Origin: a virus | Strand: one strand, 5' to 3' | Virus record (IMG/VR): IMGVR_UViG_3300043430_000015 | Location: 1 to 21,030 of that record | DNA length: 21,030 nt | In this document: one piece after another, positions 16,227-21,030 of the stretch | How the letters are laid out: the number at the start of each line of letters is the position of its first letter | Position numbering within the stretch: position 1 is the stretch's first letter | Position numbers and translations under genes: made by a program | The notes under the pieces: generated by a model | Seen by the model: only the letters and a program-made list of their open reading frames with translations | Told to the model about the DNA's origin: nothing | Databases searched by the model: none

Positions 16227-18344
16227 TCACTTAGTACCGGGCTTGGGTTCATTTTTGCGGAGCTTGTGTTCAAGAACCTTTGTTGCAGCTTGAGCGCGTG
16301 CCTGAGCACTTTGCTTCTCCAAGTCACGTTCTTGTTTTACACCAGACTCTTGTTCAACGAAGTTCAAGTCCTTCAGATCAGCGTCACTGCGCAGGTGTTC
16401 AGCCCGAGCATGTTCGGTGTCGATCTTCGCGGTATTGAGATCAATGAGTGTTTGCTTCTCAGCCAACTCAGCTTCCATTAGAGCAATCTGAAGTTCAGCC
16501 TGCTTCTGCTGCATAGGGTCAGGTTGAGGTTGATATTCCTCAATCTGCTTAGCCAGATCAGGCATCTTACGCAGACGTGCAATGTCAGCCAGAATTAAGC
16601 GACTCATAGCGGGGTCCATGTTGTTACCCATGGTCTGCAGCATGAATGCCAGTTCTTCAGCCTTGTTGTTATCTTCTTCAGCAGTGGAGATAGACAACTC
16701 AAGGTCAATGTTGCCGGCCAGATCATCCCGTCGAACAGGGACGAACTCCTCTTCAGTGATCCGAATGATCTCCTCTTCAGATAACCATGCTTGGTTCATC
16801 GAGATGATCTTGCGACCGATCTTGACGATGCCAGCTGACAGCCGGCGAAGGATGGCCAGCTCACGCTTGGAGGCAGCATCCAACGCACCTCGCACACCTG
16901 CAGCCACATCACCGAGAGATGCACCACTCACCCCCTGGCTGAAGGAACGAACCCCGGTCAGTGACTCAGCTTCCATGTTCTGCATCTGCAGCATGAACTG
17001 AGCAGAGGCTGGAATCTCAGGGTACTTGTGCATGTAGACGCCCATCTGCGGATCGACGTTGGCATTGAACTCATAGTCCTTGCCTTGCTCGAACTTACGC
17101 TTGTTGGCTACGTCCAGCATGTCCTTACGCATACCGGTCTGGCCGTTGGCCGACTTACCCATGATGTCGATCATGCCGCGAGTCACTGCACCGATGATCC
17201 GCTGGTTGTCTTCCAGCAGGGCACCATCTGGCTCACCGTGGGTGGCTTTCCGTACAGGTAGATAGGGTACAAGGATGAAGGGCAGTTTCTTGTCCGGATA
17301 TGGGTTCTCTTCCATCCGGATGAGTACGTCACCTACCCATGTGGCGACAATAGGACTAACAACACCAGAGTTATCAATATCACGAAATCCCCAATACTCA
17401 TGCACAACAAACTTCTTTCGTGGCTTGTCAGCGAAGTTGAAGTTCTTGGTGCCCGAGTCTGTGCTGTGGTCAGGTGTGCCGAGGATCGAATTGGTTTCAA
17501 GGTTGATGTGCTCCAAGTTGTGATACTTACCGTCACGCTTGAGTTCCGAGAGGGAAGACTCAAAGCTGTAGATCACAAACCCAGCCTTATCAATATCGCC
17601 CTTACAGGTAGGGTCGATAACTACATTTCGGAAGTCACAGACTTCCACTGTGGGCTTGTTCACGAGAACACGGGTACGTTTCTCCTTCTTGACGCCCTTG
17701 ATGCTGGCCTCAACAGGTCGTCCGTGTTCAAGGGTCATCTCATGCGCCTGCTGCATCTCAGGTGAGATGTTGGCTGCATACCCTTCAGGATCATTGGCTT
17801 TCAGCTGAGCCAGATGATTATGAGTGGGGGCCATATCATCGTTGAAGAAATACTCAACGTCCGGTACTTGGACGGAGTATTCCTCTTCTTGATAGTCCCA
17901 CCCAGTACGGAGAATCACCGTACCCTCATCCACAGCTGTACGCACGAACTCGTCGATCAAGGATACCTTGTCGATCTGCGTGTTGAACTGGTTGTTCAGA
18001 ACCAGACCATTTTGAAGAGCAGCCTTCTTGTCTTCCCATGTCACTGGCTTCACGTTGAAGAGGCGACTGGTACTTAGGAAAGGTTCGCTCAAAGCAGGGT
18101 ATCGCCACTCTGCTTGCTTACGGATGAGCTTCGGAACGATGGAAGAGTTGTTCTTACCCGCATTGACCTTGGCTTTGCCAGTGCCATGCAGGTTGTCCAA
18201 CCACTCTTCAATCTTGCCCACTTGCTCTGCATGATGAGATCGGGAGTCTTCCAGATCGAGTTTCAGGTCAGCTACAGTGGGTTCACTCTTCCAGTCCGTA
18301 AGTTTCTTCGGCTGGAAGTCCACCAACGGTGTGTTTTCGGACAT
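16227..18344 (-). CDS. Portal protein, N4 gp59-like, 705 aa
   Basis: The start chosen is ATG 18344 (MSENTPLVDFQPKKL), with GAGG 9 nt upstream. The frame opens further to TTG 18389 and ATG 18380, but neither has a ribosome-binding site. Length is near N4 gp59 (~760). Portal-type features, numbered from this start, are CDFRNVVIDPTCKGDIDKAG near 230, the LPFILVPYLPVRKATHGEPD and LLEDNQRIIGAVTRGMIDIM segments near 355-395, SASLGDVAAGVRGALDAASK-like crown/stem helices near 475-500, and a long charged C-terminal helix from about 585 that could form the barrel. It forms the dodecameric vertex ring through which DNA is packaged and ejected, and is the docking site of the terminase. It is divergent from the plus-strand dUTPase across a 65-nt gap. 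Confidence 0.95.
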   Translation of the reverse strand: MSENTPLVDFQPKKLTDWKSEPTVADLKLDLEDSRSHHAEQVGKIEEWLDNLHGTGKAKVNAGKNNSSIVPKLIRKQAEWRYPALSEPFLSTSRLFNVKPVTWEDKKAALQNGLVLNNQFNTQIDKVSLIDEFVRTAVDEGTVILRTGWDYQEEEYSVQVPDVEYFFNDDMAPTHNHLAQLKANDPEGYAANISPEMQQAHEMTLEHGRPVEASIKGVKKEKRTRVLVNKPTVEVCDFRNVVIDPTCKGDIDKAGFVIYSFESSLSELKRDGKYHNLEHINLETNSILGTPDHSTDSGTKNFNFADKPRKKFVVHEYWGFRDIDNSGVVSPIVATWVGDVLIRMEENPYPDKKLPFILVPYLPVRKATHGEPDGALLEDNQRIIGAVTRGMIDIMGKSANGQTGMRKDMLDVANKRKFEQGKDYEFNANVDPQMGVYMHKYPEIPASAQFMLQMQNMEAESLTGVRSFSQGVSGASLGDVAAGVRGALDAASKRELAILRRLSAGIVKIGRKIISMNQAWLSEEEIIRITEEEFVPVRRDDLAGNIDLELSISTAEEDNNKAEELAFMLQTMGNNMDPAMSRLILADIARLRKMPDLAKQIEEYQPQPDPMQQKQAELQIALMEAELAEKQTLIDLNTAKIDTEHARAEHLRSDADLKDLNFVEQESGVKQERDLEKQSAQARAQAATKVLEHKLRKNEPKPGTK

Positions 18345-18395
18345 ACTTTGTGGCCTCGGCCCCGGTTGACTGTGGGTCATCTTAAACAAATCAAC

Positions 18396-18400
18396 AGGAG
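18396..18400 (+). promoter_or_regulatory. Ribosome-binding site that fixes the TTG start of the dUTPase
   Basis: AGGAG lies 9 nt before TTG at 18410. No ATG or GTG in this frame is better placed, and starting later would cut into motif 1 of the enzyme. The 65-nt gap 18345-18409 must also hold the promoter for one or both divergent genes; no convincing -10/-35 pair was seen. Confidence 0.85.
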
Positions 18401-18409
18401 AACTTCTAA

Positions 18410-18841
18410 TTGAACATCAAACAACTCCATCAAAACTTCAAAATACCCACTCGTGGTACTGATTACGCAGGCGGCTACGACATCTACATGCCCGAGAAAG
18501 GGACGATGATGCCGGGAGCTACCTATGGTCAGATGGTTCCACTGGGCTTTTCAGCTGAAGTGCCGGTGGGTTATGTAGCCCTACTGCTACCTCGTTCTGG
18601 TGCAGGGGCCAAGCACGGAGTATCCCTGAACAACACGGTTGGTGTCATTGATGCTGACTACCGTGGTGAGTGGATGGCTTGCTTGCGTGTGAAGAACGGC
18701 CTACCACATCGTTGGGAAGCAGGTGACCGCCTACTGCAGTTCATTCTGGTTCCCGTCAATACGCCTGAGCTGGTTCTTGTTAAAGAACTGAGCAGCACTG
18801 AGCGTGGTGAAGGTGGATTTGGAAGCACGAACCAGAAGTGA
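18410..18841 (+). CDS. dut: Deoxyuridine 5'-triphosphate nucleotidohydrolase (trimeric dUTPase), 143 aa
   Basis: It hydrolyses dUTP to dUMP and pyrophosphate, keeping uracil out of phage DNA and feeding dTMP synthesis. All five motifs of the homotrimeric family are present: motif 1 TDYAGGYDI (17-25); motif 2 PRSGAGAKHG (61-70); motif 3 NTVGVIDADYRGEW (75-88, with catalytic-site D81 and Y84); motif 4 GDRLLQFILVPV (105-116); and the C-terminal P-loop-like motif 5 RGEGGFGST (132-140). Length is typical. Translation starts at TTG, a rare choice, supported by AGGAG at 9 nt. It is the only plus-strand gene in the window, lying between the portal and the gp67-like gene. Two hairpins and a terminator follow it, so it forms its own transcription unit. 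It was probably inserted as a metabolic cassette. The product should be active. Confidence 0.97.
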   Translation: MNIKQLHQNFKIPTRGTDYAGGYDIYMPEKGTMMPGATYGQMVPLGFSAEVPVGYVALLLPRSGAGAKHGVSLNNTVGVIDADYRGEWMACLRVKNGLPHRWEAGDRLLQFILVPVNTPELVLVKELSSTERGEGGFGSTNQK

Positions 18842-18846
18842 GATAA

Positions 18847-18879
18847 AGGGATCAGCTCCAATGCAGCGAGGTGATCCCT
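18847..18879 (+). other. Hairpin 1 of a tandem structured 3' region after dut
   Basis: AGGGATCAGCTC (18847-18858) pairs with GAGGTGATCCCT (18868-18879) with a single G-G mismatch, giving 11 pairs around a 9-nt loop. It starts 5 nt after the dut stop codon and has no T-run, so it is not a terminator by itself. It may protect the 3' end or be part of a small RNA. Confidence 0.65.
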
Positions 18880-18887
18880 GTCTCCGG

Positions 18888-18908
18888 GTCAGGCTACGGA
18901 TACCTGAC
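18888..18908 (+). other. Hairpin 2 of the tandem structured region
   Basis: GTCAGG (18888-18893) pairs with CCTGAC (18903-18908) around a 9-nt loop, the same loop size as hairpin 1. It sits between hairpin 1 and the terminator. Together they fill the 103-nt gap 18842-18944. Confidence 0.5.
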
Positions 18909-18910
18909 AC

Positions 18911-18946
18911 AGCCCCCATACGTTGAGAAACGCCGGGGGCTTTTTT
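18911..18946 (+). terminator. Rho-independent terminator of the dut transcription unit
   Basis: AGCCCCC (18911-18917) pairs with GGGGGCT (18935-18941). An inner stem CGTT/AACG is capped by a GAGA tetraloop, and a TTTTTT run follows (18941-18946). The T-run overlaps the stop codon of the opposite-strand gene at 18945, so this element blocks dut transcription from running antisense into the gp67-like and terminase genes. Confidence 0.92.
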
Positions 18947-19673
18947 ATACCCAGCCGTTACGTCGTAGACGACTGTTATCTTCTACTTCCGCATTCTCGT
19001 AGCCCTTGTCTCCAAGGCGCTCACACTCTGCCTCGAACTTGGCGTCGTAGTTGTTGCCTTCGTGAAATGCCGTGTTGCCACTCAATCCAGTAGGGTTGAA
19101 CAGACGACTGGCCACGAAATACAGCAACGCAGTCAGGTGGGTATCTGGCAACTCAACCACAACTTCCGACAGGTTGAAGTAGCCTGCTTCTTTGACCAGC
19201 AACGGGTGATTACCCCGGTACTCAATGGTCAACGCCTGCACCGGCAACAGGGTTGGCAAGATCAAGGTGTTGTAGCTCGGGGTACGCACCGTGCTATGTG
19301 CCTGATCAAACGCATCACCCAGTTGATTGAGCTGAAGCTCACAGCCTTTGGCATCAAAGACTTTTACAATCTTCAGCACTCGACCAATGAACGGGTCAGC
19401 TGCCGAGTCAATGAGGTACTTAGTTACCCCAGCAGACTCACGGTTACTGAGTGCGAACTTCACATCAAGCGTATAGCGTAGTTGTCCTTCCTGCATTTGC
19501 AGAACAACTTGCTCACGCCGCAGGGAGAAGCGCTTGTGCAACTCAGTCAGACCAAGGTTGACTGTGTTAAGTACACGCTCCCAGTTGGACTCATCAATAC
19601 CATTAGTACCTCCCAGACTAATCTGGGAGAGTTCACCTTGGGACAGCAGATCAAAAATCTGTTGAAGGTTCAT
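18945..19673 (-). CDS. Virion protein, probable tail/connector component, 242 aa (N4 gp67-like by position)
   Basis: The start chosen is ATG 19673 (MNLQQIFDLLSQGEL), with TGAGG 5 nt upstream; a TTG at 19676 in the same frame is too close to that site. The start follows the terminase stop (19681) by only 7 nt, so the two genes are co-transcribed and probably coupled. Features are an N-terminal helix, SNWERVLNTVNLGLTELHKR near 30-50, a beta-rich central part (VVLQMQEGQLRYTLDVKFAL; LTIEYRGNHPLLV), and a charged C-terminus with LFNPTGL near 190 and FEAECERLGDKG. This helix-then-beta plan recalls adaptor or tail-tube proteins at the portal. N4 gp67 (~30 kDa, virion protein) lies next to the terminase gene in the same way. 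The role is inferred from position and general fold, not from a diagnostic motif. Confidence 0.85.
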   Translation of the reverse strand: MNLQQIFDLLSQGELSQISLGGTNGIDESNWERVLNTVNLGLTELHKRFSLRREQVVLQMQEGQLRYTLDVKFALSNRESAGVTKYLIDSAADPFIGRVLKIVKVFDAKGCELQLNQLGDAFDQAHSTVRTPSYNTLILPTLLPVQALTIEYRGNHPLLVKEAGYFNLSEVVVELPDTHLTALLYFVASRLFNPTGLSGNTAFHEGNNYDAKFEAECERLGDKGYENAEVEDNSRLRRNGWV

Positions 19674-19680
19674 CAATACC

Positions 19681-21030
19681 TCACACTATGTAGGACGATA
19701 GCCGATCATTGTCAGCTTCTTCATCATCAGCTTCCCACATCCCATTGTCTGCTGAACGAAGCTGAGCTTCTTCAGAAGGTTTCCATGGATGAAGAGCGGC
19801 CAACATGGAGATGGTGTCAATGAAGTCATCATGTTTGGATTTGAATCCACCAGGGGTGGCCAACTCCAGTTCGTTCATCGCTTCTGCCAATGGTTCGCTG
19901 TTTTTCTTCTCGATAGGAAAGAACACCTTACGAGACTTGAACATCGGAACCATGGTGTTGAAGCGTACCAACTTGTTCGTGTTGGGACGAATCCCAGGCT
20001 TCATGTCGTTGCCTTCACTGGCCAACGGGAAGTAGATGTTGCGGTTTAGCATCTCCCCCTGAATCCACTGGATGAACCCGGCCTGCTGCCCAGTGACCTC
20101 GATACCTACCTGTTGAGGTCGGTACATCTGAGCCAGACGGAACAGATCGTTGATGTTCTTGTCCATCGTCTGACGCTTGCAGATGCCATCTACCCAGAGC
20201 CAGTCGCCTGCATTGTTGTATGCCCACACGCTGATCACGCTGAAGTCAGACTTCTGCTTCTCGCTGGTGGCAAAGTCAGTAGTGATGTAGAAGTTGAACC
20301 GCTGCTTGTTACGGATCACAGCGTCGATCTTGTACCACGCGATGTCATGGTCTTGGATCAACCGGTCTTCATCCGACATGATTCGTAGCATCAGCTCCTG
20401 GTTGAAGGTGTCCACCTTCCCCAGCTTCACAGCATCGTCGTACTGCTTCTTCACATACTCGTAGGTGAAACGGTCAGGCCAGCTGCCCTTGAACTCTTCC
20501 TTGGTGCAGGGGAACTGCTCACACACCGGGAACACGTTGACCGCCCAGGCCCCGGACTCCACCGCTTTGTACAAGGGGTCTTTTGCGTTAAACGGTGTAC
20601 CAGACCAGATGATCATGTTCTTGGTTGGGTGCAGGGCGTAGTTGACCGCCTTGTACACCGTGTCTTCCACAGCAGCCACTACCGTTGCCGACCGGGCATC
20701 TTCGTCCGAGATCAAGTCATCGAGCACTGCCAGTTGGGGCCGCTTACCCATCTCCTTGGCCCCCCGCACCCCGGTCTTGGCACCGTAGCCTTTGACAATG
20801 AACTTCTTGCCATCGACGTTATTGAACTCCCAGCGGATGTCAGTGAAGTGGATCACCGGCACGAACATCCGTAGGAAGTCGCTCTTATCCCAACGGTGCT
20901 CCAAGTTCTTGCGCATGTTCTTCACGCCGTTCTCGATGGAGTCCGACACGTACAGGGCCAAGTCCACTGTGCCCAGCCCCGGCAGTTCGCCGTATACCGC
21001 AATGAACAGGAACAGGTATTCACCCATCAC
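19681..21030 (-). CDS. terL: Terminase large subunit (N4 gp68-like), N-terminus beyond window
   Basis: This is the motor that pumps DNA into the procapsid through the portal and cuts it. The frame is open to the right window edge (GTG at 21030), so 449 residues are visible and the Walker A region lies outside. Numbering from the edge: Walker B is QLAVLDDLISDED (D104/D105); the coupling motif is IIWSGTPF (143-147); the RNase H-like nuclease has TTDFATSEKQKSD (D252), VGIEVTGQQAG (E311) and KHDDFIDTISML (D401/D402), the expected three acidic positions. The C-terminus is acidic and ends SSYIV. It is followed at 7 nt by the gp67-like gene. All visible catalytic residues are intact. Confidence 0.96.
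   Translation of the reverse strand: MMGEYLFLFIAVYGELPGLGTVDLALYVSDSIENGVKNMRKNLEHRWDKSDFLRMFVPVIHFTDIRWEFNNVDGKKFIVKGYGAKTGVRGAKEMGKRPQLAVLDDLISDEDARSATVVAAVEDTVYKAVNYALHPTKNMIIWSGTPFNAKDPLYKAVESGAWAVNVFPVCEQFPCTKEEFKGSWPDRFTYEYVKKQYDDAVKLGKVDTFNQELMLRIMSDEDRLIQDHDIAWYKIDAVIRNKQRFNFYITTDFATSEKQKSDFSVISVWAYNNAGDWLWVDGICKRQTMDKNINDLFRLAQMYRPQQVGIEVTGQQAGFIQWIQGEMLNRNIYFPLASEGNDMKPGIRPNTNKLVRFNTMVPMFKSRKVFFPIEKKNSEPLAEAMNELELATPGGFKSKHDDFIDTISMLAALHPWKPSEEAQLRSADNGMWEADDEEADNDRLSSYIV

Noticed and set aside
17395-17403. HEYWG in the portal as a metallopeptidase motif
   Set aside because: It lacks the second histidine of HExxH and lies in a conserved portal beta segment.
11949-18361. Inverted copies of GGCCGAGGCC at 11949-11958 and 18352-18361 as a paired signal
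   Set aside because: One copy is simply the terminator stem and the other overlaps the portal ribosome-binding site. A 10-nt GC palindrome occurring twice does not show a shared function.
18345-18389. Portal start at TTG 18389 or ATG 18380
   Set aside because: Neither has a purine-rich site upstream; ATG 18344 has GAGG at 9 nt.
18366-18394. Sigma-70 promoter for dut (TTGACT at 18366-18371 as -35)
   Set aside because: At 16-18 nt spacing the would-be -10 boxes (AAATCA, AATCAA) do not resemble TATAAT. One good hexamer is not enough.
1-21030. N4-type early vRNAP promoter hairpins, tRNA genes, CRISPR repeats or attachment sites
   Set aside because: I looked by eye for short GC stems with 3-nt loops, cloverleaf patterns and direct repeats, and found none that I could support in this structural region.

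Overview
The window is part of the virion-assembly region of an N4-like podovirus (Schitoviridae type). The evidence is an N4-gp56-family major capsid protein, a ~705-residue N4-type portal, a TerL-type terminase and, at the left edge, at least 2632 codons of a giant protein carrying every catalytic motif of a T7/N4 single-subunit RNA polymerase. The giant protein is therefore read as the virion-packaged RNA polymerase (vRNAP) that N4-like phages inject with their DNA. The host cannot be named from this sequence; a gammaproteobacterium is the usual host of such phages. No host gene, tRNA, CRISPR array or insertion sequence was seen.

Layout: all genes but one are on the minus strand, so transcription runs from high to low coordinates. 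In that order they are: terminase large subunit (19681-21030, N-terminus outside the window); a gp67-like virion protein (18945-19673); portal (16227-18344); a small helical protein (15794-16138); an acidic scaffold-like protein (14638-15801); major capsid protein (13450-14619); a basic protein with a HeH/SAP-like helix pair (12778-13386); a coiled-coil protein (11981-12751); a 753-residue virion protein with a hydrophobic cluster (9661-11922); two internal virion proteins (9222-9680 and 7911-9218); and the vRNAP (1-7896, C-terminus outside the window). This order appears to match N4 genes 68, 67, 59, 58, 57, 56, 55, 54, 53, 52, 51, 50. Two minus-strand terminators divide the block, one after the capsid gene and one after the coiled-coil gene.

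The exception is a plus-strand dUTPase gene (18410-18841). It has a TTG start and a strong ribosome-binding site. It sits between the portal and gp67-like genes and is followed by two tandem hairpins and a rho-independent terminator. It looks like an independently transcribed metabolic cassette set into the structural block.

The most unusual feature is in the giant polymerase. Two regions, one on each side of the polymerase core, share the same zincin-metallopeptidase pattern: G-x-YH, then HExxH, then about 50 residues later an E-F-(L/V)-(T/A)-(Y/W) motif. A virion-injected RNA polymerase flanked by two putative metalloprotease domains suggests a combined injection, processing or host-attack function that I do not know to have been described.

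How the genes work together: portal, scaffold and capsid protein build the procapsid; the terminase packages DNA through the portal; the vRNAP and the three proteins encoded just before it (435, 152 and 753 residues) are probably internal virion proteins delivered with the genome; the injected vRNAP then starts early transcription. Intergenic space is very short. The only gaps over about 80 bases are 16139-16226 and 18842-18944, and both are filled by hairpins.
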